A stretch of DNA of 64,000 nucleotides from Gracilaria gracilis (GCA_030374805.1 JARGSG010000225.1:806001-870000); one strand, 5' to 3'; shown: positions 19,305 through 30,335, counted from the first letter of the stretch. Program-made: numbers and translations. The notes: a model not told the origin generated them from the letters alone.

Positions 19305-20637
19305 TTAATTACTGTCATATAAGTTTTCAAAGGCAACGCTTATCGATCCATGCTGCTTTCTGTTCGGTTGGCGCGTGTGGACAGAGATGTTACGAACAAG
19401 CAACTGTTGCATCGTCTTTTCGTTGCCCTTTTTATTGTAGCGGTGGTACAGCTACTCTGTTGAATGGGATGGCTTGGCAGCGAGCCAGCAAGCTTGGGGT
19501 ATGGTTTCGACGAGGGTCTATTTCATGTTTTCGCAAAAGTCGATGGGTCCATGTGTGTATGGTGTGGATGATGGGAGGTTTGCTTAGTGATGGATTGAAT
19601 AGCTTGACCAACTTGTACTTGGCGGCACACAAGTAGTGTGTGAGAGCTTGGTCTATTTTTCTATAAAGGAACTTCTTCTTTTCTTAGCCAAAGCTCGTTG
19701 GGGTGTGGAAGGGTGTGTCGGCTTATTCAGAAGCGTGCACAAGAAAAGGTTGGCAGCAAATTAACCACGTTGGCTGTTTTTAAACCACGTTGGCTGTTTT
19801 AGGACTTAATATCTTTAAAGCACAGCGGCATTGCGGACCCCTGAATTATGTGGCTTAGCCTTACGTTGCCGTAAATTTTTTTACACGGACGAAGCGCATA
19901 TTTCGGTTGCAGATGCAGCGGCACTCGAGTTAAAGAGATTCATCTCGAATTCGAGAGTTGCGACTTGGGCGTCTCAAGACTAGGGCTTAACGCTCTTCGT
20001 GTATCCTGAACACTACGCCCGCGAAAGGAGACGCTTGCAGTTTGAAGCGCCTATCTCTCTCAGGGCAAGCAGGGCACGCTCACCAGAATCACTTGTTCGC
20101 GTTCACGCCAGCTGTGCGCGGGTTGCAGCACGCATAGATACAGTGCTGCCAAGTGGAGCGTGTGGTCCGCAGAGGACAGCGCAAGGGAGTCATCATTCCC
20201 CAGTGTGGATAGAGTTCCACCGGAAGGAGGGCCACTTGGCACCTGTCACCTGTCACGCCAGGAACGTCCTGCGGAGAAAACGTCAGACGTGACATTCTGA
20301 CACCATCCTCCCCCTCCTTTCACTGTAAGAATGGCACTTTCTTTGGTACACGTACACGTAGCAACTGACTGACGGTTGTGTCATAGCTGTAATGCTGCGT
20401 TCCATACGTGATTTGGCTGACTCACACCCCTTCGTTCGCGCATGCGGATTCAATCTCCAAATTCTGCGATCAGTTGATTGAATCAACTTGATTCGCCCAT
20501 CTACACTATCCATACATACAAGAGTACCAAGGGTAGTCGTACTGTATAGAGCTAACCTTACCTTAGGTGGAACCCAGTATATCTCTAGTTAAAAAAGTTG
20601 AACCCTAGAGGTTTAAGAGGGTGAGCGTTAACTCTCA
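19305..20637. other. Convergent intergenic region
   Basis: The region lies between the 3' ends of the methyltransferase and lipase genes. It contains a short direct repeat (ACCACGTTGGCTGTTTT twice near 19763-19800). ORFs such as 19999-20292 (+) and 20283-20513 (-) show no domain. I see no RNA gene. Confidence 0.4.
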
Positions 20638-22890
20638 TCACCACTCATCTTCTTTAGAACTGGTAGTGTTCTCCATCTCCATTCCCTCCCGCCTCATGCC
20701 ATTCTGTTCTACGTCAACCAGACCAGTACGCTTGCTCAACGGTACTTGTAGCGCATCCGAGATCCGCTTGGCTAGAAAATGCAGAGCACGTCGAGCAGTA
20801 ACGCTAACTTGTAGCATATTCATAAACCCATGAGGCATGCTGTCACACACCTCGAAGCAGTCCTCCGTACGCCCTGTCTTCCGCAGTCGATGTGCAAACA
20901 AGGCAGAATCATCCAGTAACGGGTCTAACGATCCGCACAGCAATGTAATCGGCGGCAAACATCTCAGTTGCTCATCAGAAGCTAACGTCGGTGAAACTAA
21001 CGGATTATCGCATTCGTTATTGTTTTCTCCCACGTACGATTTCAAGCACAGTTCAAGCACGGAAAGCGGTAGCATCGGATCGAAAAACGACAAAAGACGA
21101 GAAGGGCTCCACGCGCTCGTAATGTGCAGCGCCGGATAGGCCACACATACGGCATCTGGAGGACGGACACCAAGTTCGCCCACAAGTAGAGCCACTGCCA
21201 CCGCCAAATTTCCCCCAGCCGAATCACCAACAAATACCACTCGTTCTGCAAGTGTTCCCAGTTTATGCGCATTTTGTAGCGCCCACAGATACGCATAAGC
21301 ACATTCGTGTAGAGCTACCGGAAATTTGTGCTCCGGAGCCAGTTTGTAGTCAACAGAGAACATCACCGAGTCGGGAATATCTGCACATATCTCCTTCATA
21401 AATCCCTGATGACTAGATGTGCTTTGCGATACAAATCCACCACCATGAAAATGAACGATCAGACCGATTGCAGGTTTTGCTTCCTCGATTCCTAGAAAGG
21501 AAGAAACGTTGGAGTGGATTGTAGTCACACTTGATTTAAACGCAGATGCAAGGTAACTTCGGTCGACCACCTCACTCCATCCACTGGCTGTCTTCGTCAC
21601 CGACGGCTGTGTATCTTTAGCCGCAATAGAATTGGTGGGTGCTGTGAATGACACTGTCGCAGCGCGCGTGTTCTGCATATCAATGGGTTCACTCTCAGTG
21701 TTTGATGTAGAAGCTGCGTTCAAACCGGACGGTTTTTCCATTGCTGTGTTCACGGATGACGTCTGTTTTGATTTTGAAGGCGCAGGGGTGGCAGGCGTCG
21801 GCTGCTGTTTCTTTCCCGCACCATTTTTCTTACCAGGAAGAGCGAGTGGGCGGCTCTTGTAGCTCATCAACCGCGCTCGCACAGGCGATTCAATCGTTCT
21901 GAAGACTTCCCGAAGACGCTCACTGTGCCACGGACTATCAACGCGCTCCATTCCTTCCTCAGCTCCAGGCTGAGGTATTGCGAACATGCTGTCTACAGCC
22001 ACATCTGCACTTGCGAAATTGCTCACACCGGCTACCAACGGCTCTTCCACAAGGTTCATAAACTTCCGTAAGGTGACAATCGACATTTCATTCCCATCAA
22101 CGCCAATACGAGAAACACCATCAATAGGAAAACCAAGATTGTCCATCAAAACCATATTGGAATACACCCAGCCCCATCCGAGCATGAAGACATTCTTAAC
22201 GAACTGAGGAGATGGATCGTGCTCAACATGGGACTTGTGCACTGATCCTCGAGCAATGTTAACAACGCGTAAAACGTTTCGCATCTCTGGGGCATAGTGG
22301 AAGCCAAACCCTCGCCCATAAAAATCATCAAGCTTGATAGCAGCCCTGAATTTCGCAGGTTGGAAGTCGCGATCCACTTCCGCGCCTTGCGACACAGACA
22401 AGAACAGGGTTTGAGATACATCCACATGTTCAATTATTTTCGACATCAGATGTATTATCCCATACATAGCTCGCAGCTGACCGTGATGGGTCACCATTTT
22501 TTCGAAGCACGACACAACATTTAGGGGTTGAAGTAGGGATCTTGACCTCACGTTAGCAGCATCGAGTATTGCATTATTCGACGTGTTGAAAAGAGAAACC
22601 AGGATGCGTACAAGAGTGTCAATACCGTTGCAAACCAGAGATAAACCGTGCGTCAGTCCTTCTTGCTTACCAACGCATGCAGCCCCACATTCCAAAAGCG
22701 GTATGACGGGTTGAAGCATATCCATGACTGTGCGAATAGTGATAGAAAACGCCTCTGCTTCGCGAAAAGTGTCCATTTGAATTGCGGAAAGTTGGGTACC
22801 TGATAACTGAGGACGCAGAGAATGAGACAACGCATCAGCCGCACCCTGGCAGGCACGAGCAGCATGAGATAGTTCACTCGAAAGCTTCAT
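20638..22890 (-). CDS. LIPE: Hormone-sensitive lipase homologue
   Basis: The ORF encodes 750 residues. Residues 1 to about 300 match the layout of the N-terminal regulatory domain of animal hormone-sensitive lipase, including the segment around DDFYGRGFGFHYAPEMR. Residues about 340-450 are a low-complexity linker rich in Lys, Ser and Thr. Residues about 472-715 are an alpha/beta-hydrolase with the oxyanion motif HGGG (482-485), nucleophile serine in GDSAGG (Ser557), and the likely acid and base at Asp656 (GSLDP) and His687 (MPHGF). The family hydrolyses tri- and diacylglycerols and sterol or short-chain esters in the cytosol or on lipid droplets. The catalytic triad is complete. A short extra 5' exon may exist upstream (22935-23005), which would add about 26 residues. 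Confidence 0.88.
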   Translation of the reverse strand: MKLSSELSHAARACQGAADALSHSLRPQLSGTQLSAIQMDTFREAEAFSITIRTVMDMLQPVIPLLECGAACVGKQEGLTHGLSLVCNGIDTLVRILVSLFNTSNNAILDAANVRSRSLLQPLNVVSCFEKMVTHHGQLRAMYGIIHLMSKIIEHVDVSQTLFLSVSQGAEVDRDFQPAKFRAAIKLDDFYGRGFGFHYAPEMRNVLRVVNIARGSVHKSHVEHDPSPQFVKNVFMLGWGWVYSNMVLMDNLGFPIDGVSRIGVDGNEMSIVTLRKFMNLVEEPLVAGVSNFASADVAVDSMFAIPQPGAEEGMERVDSPWHSERLREVFRTIESPVRARLMSYKSRPLALPGKKNGAGKKQQPTPATPAPSKSKQTSSVNTAMEKPSGLNAASTSNTESEPIDMQNTRAATVSFTAPTNSIAAKDTQPSVTKTASGWSEVVDRSYLASAFKSSVTTIHSNVSSFLGIEEAKPAIGLIVHFHGGGFVSQSTSSHQGFMKEICADIPDSVMFSVDYKLAPEHKFPVALHECAYAYLWALQNAHKLGTLAERVVFVGDSAGGNLAVAVALLVGELGVRPPDAVCVAYPALHITSAWSPSRLLSFFDPMLPLSVLELCLKSYVGENNNECDNPLVSPTLASDEQLRCLPPITLLCGSLDPLLDDSALFAHRLRKTGRTEDCFEVCDSMPHGFMNMLQVSVTARRALHFLAKRISDALQVPLSKRTGLVDVEQNGMRREGMEMENTTSSKEDEW

Positions 22891-22934
22891 GACGATTCTG
22901 AAATGAAATTGCAGACTCTACAGGCGGTCCTCAC

Positions 22935-23005
22935 CTCTGTGCCAGGTCCTCAAGGAGAATGTCGATCTGTACTTCTTTCGTATACAAAGTGTCTGCTTCT
23001 CGCAT
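22935..23005 (-). other. Possible 5' coding exon of the lipase gene
   Basis: On the minus strand an ATG at 23005 opens 23 codons plus two bases ending CAGAG, followed by GTGAGG. A TTTCAG precedes the next in-frame segment at 22897, which runs into the annotated lipase start without a stop. Splicing would remove 37 bases (22898-22934) and join the frame at an Arg codon. The peptide looks like a helical continuation of the N-terminal domain. Such a short intron is unusual, so this exon is tentative. Confidence 0.4.
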
Positions 23006-23335
23006 AATAAGTAGTTAGTTTAACGAGATGGCATAGAAGCAACATGCTTCGATCTATCCAAGATTCTTCAGTCCATACGTTGACCTCTTGGACTTCTTAA
23101 CAACATGCTCTCTATCTACCTTGGCCTCGAGTTTGGACCAAGTAGATGTGCTTATTTTCTTCAAGACCCCGAAATTCAATAAATAGGGCCGCATACCCTT
23201 CCACTTGGACGGATAACAGCGCGTTTTCAAAAATCCTTCGAATGTTGTTAACCTTTTAGATACTTGGCAAAACCAGCGAATGATTGATATGATCATCAGA
23301 AGCTCAATTGACTCGCCCCTTTTCTCTTACGATTA

Positions 23336-23370
23336 CGGTAGAACGTCTGCTGAAAGAAGTGATTCTCCCG
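23336..23370. repeat. Dispersed hairpin-bearing repeat, copy 3 (partial)
   Basis: The core TAGAACGTCTGCTGAAAGAA and TGATTCTCCC aligns with the hairpin segment of copies at 2637-2668 and 23583-23613, with substitutions that weaken the stem. Confidence 0.4.
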
Positions 23371-23551
23371 AAGAAGGCCAGTCTCCTTTCAGATCAGCAA
23401 CAACTAACACGTGACGCTCACAAAAAGAAGGCAAGCATAATCGTTTTCACATAGTTCTCTTTTTGGTATAGTGTTCCATATAGTTTAAAACGCCCAGCCA
23501 GAAGTTGCACATCAACCTCTTTCCTAGAAAACACACACACACTCTCTCTCT

Positions 23552-23613
23552 ATGAGTACATAAGCTTAAAGACTACTTGATACAGAACGTTTCTGTTCGA
23601 AGAATCATTCTCT
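23552..23613. repeat. Dispersed hairpin-bearing repeat, copy 4
   Basis: It begins ATGAGTACATAAGCTTAAA after a CT run and ends with ACGTTTCTGTTCGAAGAA and TCTCTCG. Block order and spacing match the copy at 3051-3112. The piece CTTGATACAG also recurs at 63052-63092 after a CT run. Confidence 0.5.
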
Positions 23614-24975
23614 CGCTTCCAGTCAATACAATCCAACAGGACGAAGGATGAAAATTCCTAAGACGTACATGTGATAGTGCCACTTCTGCTTCCCTCTAGG
23701 TCGCATAGCCCAATATATACAATATACATATGTGTGTGTATTTAATAAGTGCGCAAGCCTAATTACAACATAGTTTCTAGTTCGGTCCTTCCTCTCCGCG
23801 ACACTGAATATGCGCTGCCTCCTACTTCCGAACCACTGAGATTCCTCAGTCTCAGCCGTTAGTCCTATCGCTGGAAGGTGAAGAACTGCGTTGTGTCGCA
23901 ACTCCTCTGTTGCATTGATTTGTCCTTCTTCTTAAGTGTGGTTTATCACTCCCTACTTCGAAGCAACATGAAAGCTACACTATCTAAATATAGACTTCTC
24001 TCCTAAGAAGGGCAAATAGCTTTGAAGGCCATTCTTTGATCATCTCAATCATCGTCTTGTCGTTTCTTTCCTGTGGAATCGGCAACTCATTTCTTCTCGA
24101 ACAGTTTGACAGTGGACTGATTTGTCCTTGTTCATTCCGAGCCTACTGTAAATCTCAAAGAACATGGGAAATTACTCGCCCCAACGAATAGAAGTATGCG
24201 CTCACAATAGAAATATCAATATTGGCACTTCATGTACATTTCGTATAGGCAGTGGACGATACTTTGAAGAAGAGAATTCTGCGAGCTTTCTTGCTGTCAT
24301 TACAAAACAGTTCTCAACCGTTGAAACAGATTATAACAAACGCATCGAAAGCAAAAGACAACACCGGACTCCGACCTTGGATTTGCAATGTAGACACAAC
24401 CTCTCTTCATTCTCTGCCCTCACTTTATCATAAATGGCGATCGAGAGTTCTGGGGAGCGATGTGAGCAAAACTAGGCATGTCTCACATGGAAATATCTTC
24501 GCTAGTGAAGATGTCGACAGTGTTACTGCAGCACGGAACTGTTGGATCACGGTGCACAATTAACCCTCCTGCGTCTCTCTGTTACAAGATTCGTGATACA
24601 AATGACGATACCTACACTATAGAGAGAGAGAGAGTGGCGCAACCCTTCGAGAGGAGTTGAACGACGAACGTGAAGGTTCCGTACTTCCATATCTCCGCAT
24701 GGAAGGCACTATCCGCAGTGCTCTGATCACCGCTTAGAACAAGCATTAGCAAACGCGTTTGACTTCAATTCTTGTGCTGCTATAAAAGCTTGTTGAAATT
24801 GGGTTTCTTAGGATTACGGAGTACTCCTTGTGCCTCGCAATGTGGCACAAAGATGAAAGCGTCGCCTGTCCGAAAATCACATCAACTGATACCTTTACGC
24901 AAGAGAACCAAACGCTTACAGCCCTTGAGACCAAAACCAAGCCCAGAAACAGATCGAACTCCATAGATCCCATTT

Positions 24976-26357
24976 CTACGAAACTAAGCTCATAGCATCA
25001 CTTCCCGGTCCCATTTCAGTTGTGCCATTTGCAGCTCTTTCTAGTTCGCGAGCCTTAGCTTCTGATTGCCGAACAGAAGCAAAGAAGTGATGAGACATTG
25101 CTTCCTTCGCAGTGATTCGCTTCTGGTGGTCATATAGCAGCATGTGACTGAGTAAATCCAATGCGTCTGGGGTGGCCAAATGTCGATTTTCCTCTCTAAT
25201 AAAGCTCTCCCACGATTTCTTTTGATGGGAGCCTATCAATGCCATGAAGTTTTCGTCCAGTTGCAAGCCATATTTGGTTAGGTAGTCCTGAAGATCCTTG
25301 GTTCCCAAAACCTTCGCAATCTTCACCAATTGGTCCTGATTATCATGTCCATGGAAAAATGGCTCTTTCCGGAAGATCATCCCTGCAAACATACACCCAA
25401 GTGACCATATGTCCAGTGAGTAATCATAGTCTTGTAAGTCCACCAGCAGCTCAGGACCTTTGAAATACCGAGAGGCAACTCGCACATTGTACTCCTTGTG
25501 TGGGAAATAGAACTCGGCCAGACCCCAGTCAATGAGGCGGAGTCTCTTGTTTTCATGGTCTACCACGATATTGTGCGGCTTCACATCACGGTGCATCACT
25601 CCGTTCGAGTGGGCATACTCCAAAGCTTTGAGGACTTCGTAGATATAATAGCGCACATCAGAAGAGGTAAACTTCGGGAACAATGTCTTGAAGTCCTGGT
25701 TGTTAATGTACTCGAAGATGAGGGAAGGTACCTTCGAATACGGATCACGGCAAATATCCTTCAACTGGACGATGTTAGTGCCCCCACAGAGACTTTGCAG
25801 GATCTTTATCTCGCGTTTGATCTTCTTCTTCTTGACTGGTTTGAGAATCTTTATTACACACTTCTCATTCTTCAGGACATTCACTCCTTCAAACACATCT
25901 GAGTACTTGCCACGACCAACTTTTCGCACAACTTCGTAATCGTCTTGGTTGCTGGTAGGGATCGGAAAGAAACAAGGCATGGGTCGCGTCGCAGACAAAG
26001 CGCAGAGAGGAAGCGCAGTTAGTATCGTAGCCGAAATCGAAGCAGCTTGCAGCTCGGGGAAAACGCAAAATCACCGGCACAGCGGTTTGAAAACGTTGCA
26101 GGCTGCCTGCACTGATCCTCGTAACAGAATGGAGCGTCAAGAGCGATTACAACTTACCCCCATCGAACTTGCAAGTTGTCGTAGTCCCAGTAGTCCGGGG
26201 AACGTCGTACGTTAACATCGCTGTAAACTGTTGCGACGCTCAAGAGGCCATTTCTTTGCCGTCTGACCCGAAGGGCGGCACTTTCCGGCCCTCCAGGGCC
26301 GGCGCCGCCCTGGTCGTATCGACGAATGGTCTCCACCGCGTTCACCGTTGGCCACAA
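24976..26357 (-). CDS. CKA: Casein kinase II catalytic subunit alpha (one intron)
   Basis: The main exon is 25951-24976 and the first exon ends at 26158. The intron (26157-25952, 206 bases) begins GTAAGT and ends CCTACCAG. Joining the exons restores the conserved N-terminal pattern of CK2 alpha (a YWDY motif, then a Trp-Gly before Asn-Gln-Asp-Asp-Tyr). An unspliced ATG at 25998 lies inside this intron and is not the start. The kinase has the glycine loop (GRGKYS), the basic cluster [12 protein letters not shown] that is the hallmark of CK2, HRDVKPHN, the unusual DWG instead of DFG, and GPELLVD. CK2 is a constitutive acidophilic Ser/Thr kinase acting as a tetramer with beta subunits. The first codon is uncertain: the frame is open from an ATG at 26357, giving an odd 40-odd-residue leader, and another upstream intron is possible. 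Confidence 0.92.
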
Positions 26358-26923
26358 AGGCCTGCGAAATAATGGCGGAAATCAAGGAATTGTGTCTCCC
26401 GCAGCGTCGTCTTTGGCTGTCAGTGTTGATTCTTAATGCTGGCGGTAGATGTGTTCGGTGTTCAATTACGGGCGTTCGACCTGTTGAATAGGCGCGATGT
26501 GAGCCAGGAGGGAGCTGGACTGGCTCGCTACTCGGTGCACATTTCGTTAACTTTACGTAGGCCACAAGCTTGCACGCGGCACGGTGAAGCGCTTCGCGAA
26601 GCAACCGGTGTAAAATATCCTGAAAAATGGGTTTCTACCTTCAACAGTTTCTTAAAAAAAAGCCCAAAACTGCACCAAAATCGTTCAAGTTTGGGCATTT
26701 GCGTGTGTCGGTAAAACTGTGGTGTGGTGTCAGTATCCGCGTAGCCCCCCAGCAACAACATCAACCCTTTTGTTTGGGCGCCGGCCATTGCAGAAACTCT
26801 TCAAGATATCTATGTAACTTTACATATCAGATACAGCACGCCATGCATGTGGAAAAGGAAACGAAGACAACCACCTTCCGCTAAGTCGATTCACCAAAGT
26901 AATTTCGCGCGACCGCTACGGAC
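26358..26923. promoter_or_regulatory. Divergent promoter region between CK2 alpha and CMC2
   Basis: The two genes point away from each other across about 566 bases. No TATA box stands out. A small palindrome (GCTTCGCGAAGC) lies near 26589-26600. A minus-strand ORF (26528-26788) starting MAGAQTKG is open but unrecognised, and could be leader exon sequence or chance. Confidence 0.4.
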
Positions 26924-27250
26924 ATGCATCCAACTCTTGCTCCACATTTGCACCCCATGGTACGCTCAGCCACCCTTTCAGTGACTTGTAATTCTCATCG
27001 CTGTGCGATAGTGTCCGAAAACGCCTCTGACATGTGCTGGTAGTGTCAAGAAGCAATCCAGAATCTCAAACGCTGCCATGCCCAACATCAGTTTGCTAAG
27101 TTCCTCGGTGCTTGCAACGACGTAAAGGCGGCACTTGACAAGTGCCTGTCACAGGAATACCTCGTCAGCAGGGAACTAAATGCCGCGAAGGCGAAGCAGG
27201 AGAAAGAACGCCTTCGCAGAATCTTAGAGGAGGATAAGCAGATAAACTGA
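26924..27250 (+). CDS. CMC2: Twin-CX9C mitochondrial protein CMC2 (one intron)
   Basis: Exon 1 is 26924-26959 (12 codons, starting MHPTLAPHLHP) and exon 2 is 27044-27250 (68 codons and TGA). The 84-base intron (26960-27043) has GT-AG ends and a CTGAC branch-like sequence about 20 bases before its end. The spliced 80-residue protein has two CX9C motifs (C-nine residues-C at 13-23 and again at about 36-46), and the start matches CMC2 proteins of animals and fungi, which also begin MHP and then L-x-x-H-L-H. CMC2 is an intermembrane-space protein imported by the Mia40 disulfide relay and needed for cytochrome c oxidase assembly. The gene lies head to head with CK2 alpha and tail to tail with the exchanger, only 82 bases away. 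Confidence 0.9.
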
Positions 27251-27332
27251 GCTTTTGTCGTTATACATTTAGTTGGTCAAGCAAAAGTTATATACGCTAC
27301 ACGCATCTTCTTTCGCAGTTATATCGTCCACT

Positions 27333-29252
27333 TTAACCTTCTGAATCAAGCGTAAGCTGATCCTTGTTAACATTAACAACAGCCATTTCTACATCCCCTC
27401 CTTCTCGCCCGTGCACTACTCCCAGCTCTCCTGGGAATGGTGAATCCGTAGCTGCTGAAGAATCAAGCAATGATCCTAATTGATGCGGTGTGAGACGATC
27501 AACTGCAGAGACGGCGAGAGTTTGTAGCGTTCTATTGGTGGCAATCATGCTGCGCGTAGATGATGCGACCAATGTCGGTCGTAGCCAGTTTTCATCTAAC
27601 AGGCTTAGTCTTCGAGCAAACAAGCTGGCAAAAGAAGTAGATTCTTGAAGCATTGCTTCGCTCGGGATTCCGTCAGAACCTTCGCTATCGTCTTGGTCGT
27701 CGCTGTCTGGGACTTCACGTGCTTCATCTTCGACTCTAACCAATCTAAGCAACGGTAGCATACCTCCACCCAGGACGATTACTGTGAAAAGGACTATCGC
27801 AAGAGTCGACGAGATCACCACTCTCCTTGTGTCGTCTGAACCGTTCCGACTAGGTAGACTAAGGGAGAGCGCCCATGCGATTGCTCCCCGCAAAGAGCCG
27901 CTGAACCACATGATTAGCTGGGTCTTCTTTGATATCTTATCAGTCCGCCACTTGTTCAGCAGATATGTCAGTGGGTAAATATTCGCTGCTCGAGACGCTA
28001 AAGTGAAAATGATACCCCAAACAATGGTCCCAATATGCCACGAATGATTGAATGTAGTAAGCGCTGTTCCTAGGTATATAAACACAAATGTTTCTGCAAG
28101 AAAGGCGAGTGACCGAAATACTTGCTGCGAGGATATCTGCGTGACTTTCGATAGATTATAGTGAGCATAATGGGCCAGAACAACAGAACTCGTAAGAATT
28201 CCCAGGATGCCACTCATACCAATCCCGTCGCAAAAAGGATACGGAAGGTAGGCCATGAGAAGATAGAATGAAAATTCTAAGGACGGGTTGCGGTAAAGGT
28301 TGGTATGCTTGAGCAAAAGCGCTGTGATCGCTGCCAACAGTGCCCCGACGATAACAGAACCAAAGAAAATATACACAAACTTGAATAAAGGCCAATACCA
28401 ACTCGTGACGGAGTACCCAATAAGACGAGAGAAAGTGCGATACAAGACAATGGCGACCGCATCATTAAGGACCGATTCCCCGAAAACCAGAAAGTGGAGT
28501 GTCTTGTTAACCTTGAGAGCTGAGAAGATTGCAATGGTAGCCACGGGATCAACGGCAGACAGCAGTGCTCCGAAAGTCATGGCTTCCCAGAAAGAAAAGA
28601 AATAGCTGATTCCCAATACCCCAGCGAAGTACATACCTACCCCAAAAGCTAACGCAGAAATCAAAGTCCCCGGAACTGCCAACAGAAGAATACCCAGGCC
28701 TTCGGCATAAAAGTCGGTTTTGTTCAAAGAATACCCGGCTTCGAGCATAATAGGCGGAAGAATGAACGTGAAGAATTGCTCCTGATTCGGTAAACTGAAG
28801 CCAAGAGCATTTGCTGCTCCACTAACTCGCACAATGCTACCGACCAGAATACCAAGCAATACGTAAGCAATACATGAGGGTAAAAAGATGAGACGGTTCT
28901 GCACGAGGATGTAAGTGGCGAATATGCAAAATGTTAACTGTATGGTGAAGATAGACAGACCAACCCCAAGAGCCGCTTCCGCACCTTCATATGAGACTGG
29001 TGGTGCACCGCCCTCAGCTCCGCAGTTACAATCTGGGCATTGCATAGCTCTACGAGAAGCAGAACTCGTGGACCACATTGTGACAACAATGGCGAACGCT
29101 ATGATCGTGCCACCGAAGTAGACCCACGCATTTCGACGAGGTTGGGATTCTGATTCTGTAGCTTGATGAAGAAATTCAGAGAGAGAAGGAAATTGTCGAT
29201 TCGTAGAGTTCGGGTCACTTGGTCTGTCCACATCAGGATTCTCCGTGGACAT
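27333..29252 (-). CDS. Sodium/proton exchanger (CPA1/NHE family)
   Basis: A 639-residue intronless membrane protein. After a hydrophilic N-terminus there is a first hydrophobic segment (about 43-60), a short Cys/Gly loop (MQCPDCNCG) and then about eleven further membrane segments (about 95-480). The family signatures are present: FFTFILPPIMLEAGY (about 160-174, the inhibitor-binding region), LSAVDPVATIAIF (about 231-243) and FGESVLNDAVAIVLY (about 257-271) with the ion-binding Asn-Asp pair at 263-264. The tail is hydrophilic with an acidic cluster (DSDDQDDSEGSD), likely regulatory. The enzyme exchanges Na+ or K+ for H+ across an organelle or plasma membrane. Which membrane is not evident. The NHX-like endosomal/vacuolar type is a reasonable guess. 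Confidence 0.88.
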   Translation of the reverse strand: MSTENPDVDRPSDPNSTNRQFPSLSEFLHQATESESQPRRNAWVYFGGTIIAFAIVVTMWSTSSASRRAMQCPDCNCGAEGGAPPVSYEGAEAALGVGLSIFTIQLTFCIFATYILVQNRLIFLPSCIAYVLLGILVGSIVRVSGAANALGFSLPNQEQFFTFILPPIMLEAGYSLNKTDFYAEGLGILLLAVPGTLISALAFGVGMYFAGVLGISYFFSFWEAMTFGALLSAVDPVATIAIFSALKVNKTLHFLVFGESVLNDAVAIVLYRTFSRLIGYSVTSWYWPLFKFVYIFFGSVIVGALLAAITALLLKHTNLYRNPSLEFSFYLLMAYLPYPFCDGIGMSGILGILTSSVVLAHYAHYNLSKVTQISSQQVFRSLAFLAETFVFIYLGTALTTFNHSWHIGTIVWGIIFTLASRAANIYPLTYLLNKWRTDKISKKTQLIMWFSGSLRGAIAWALSLSLPSRNGSDDTRRVVISSTLAIVLFTVIVLGGGMLPLLRLVRVEDEAREVPDSDDQDDSEGSDGIPSEAMLQESTSFASLFARRLSLLDENWLRPTLVASSTRSMIATNRTLQTLAVSAVDRLTPHQLGSLLDSSAATDSPFPGELGVVHGREGGDVEMAVVNVNKDQLTLDSEG

Positions 29253-30335
29253 GGCAGTACAGAATATTTGCCACTGTCTTCAGTGGTCTATGTCGCACCA
29301 GATCTGTCCAGAGATTTGAGGAAAGGAAATGCTCAAAGGAGATTGAAGACTCAACCCATGGACCAAATTCAAAAATAAGTGACTGGCCCCAGAAGCTAAT
29401 CGCAACTACGTGTAGTGGATTCACGGGCGGAAGACGTTGTTGCATTAACCCCGACACTCTAGCTTCAGAAGGAATCCTTCTTCGGCTGTAAACCTGCACG
29501 CAACTGCAAGGTTTTATGTTTAAACACGGGAGCAAGAGATGCCCGACAGCGACGGCGATAAACTTGAAAGCGTTCCCGCTCCATCTACAAAACCAGTAAA
29601 GCACTGGTCATGATCATCGTCACTTGGATTGTAGTGGATGTGCAATGGGCCAGAATAGGCGAAGGATTTTGGTGTCCGCCTATTTCAGGCTTCATTGCTG
29701 TCCAGATTAGATTGATCACCCTTTTCCAAGAGAAAACATGAGCGCTTTGAAGTTCAAAGATTGAACAGCAATTCGCATATAAACTCTCTAATATGCGCTT
29801 CTTTGTGATAGAAAGAATTTTAAGGAAATTTTCTCAATTGTTCTTGTTATACGGTACTCTTTTATAAAGTTTACATACATGTATATTGCGTAACCTCTGA
29901 CCTGATGAAAGCTCGCATCCCATTGCATTGTAACCTTATGTATCCCTTCGAGAGCGAATTCTTTCTCGTTGAGAACTTGCTCCTCCCTGAATTCCTTTAG
30001 CGTCATGCCTCACATATCCTGAGACACGAGAGCATCCCGCAATCTACTGCCATACTTCCACGCTTCCACGAAGGTATAGTTCACCCGTTAATATCCATTG
30101 CGAAAACGACGTGAAAAAGCCAACTCCCCTGCTACGGCATACCCTTCGTAATAAAAACTATCCAGTGGATAGTATCCACCCCGCGTCATCACATTTGCAG
30201 GATGAATTAGAGCCTCGAGGCCAACATTTCTTTTTTTTTATGAACTTTGGCCCTGCAGCTAAGAAAACGAAAAGCCGAGGTGAGGAAGAAGAAGAAACAA
30301 TAGAAGTTTAATCGAATGCTTGAACGGCCGTTGTC
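29253..30335. other. Divergent intergenic region
   Basis: The region lies between the 5' ends of the exchanger gene (-) and the nuclease-helicase gene (+), so it must contain both promoters. ORFs at 29788-30006 (-) and 30111-30311 (+) are open but unrecognised. A T9 run and a CTGCAG sequence near 30229-30258 resemble a 3' splice site, followed by a basic-acidic peptide that ends at 30311. This may be chance. Confidence 0.35.

Larger units (their letters stand above)
23006..24975. other. Intergenic region with dispersed repeats
   Basis: The region lies between the lipase 5' end and the casein kinase 3' end. It holds the hairpin-bearing repeat copies at 23336-23370 and 23552-23613, a weaker partial copy at about 23740-23780 and several CT/GA microsatellites (about 23534-23550 and 24619-24635). 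ORFs at 24164-24433 and 24252-24563 (+) resemble no known family. Confidence 0.4.

Noticed and set aside
25952-25998. ATG at 25998 as the CK2 alpha start
   Set aside because: It lies inside an intron with GTAAGT and CAG ends. Splicing restores the conserved N-terminal segment from 26158 upward.
29788-30119. Small minus-strand gene with one intron near 30000
   Set aside because: A GT-AG pair can be drawn that joins two short frames, but the peptide of about 31 residues resembles nothing and alternative frames are equally open.
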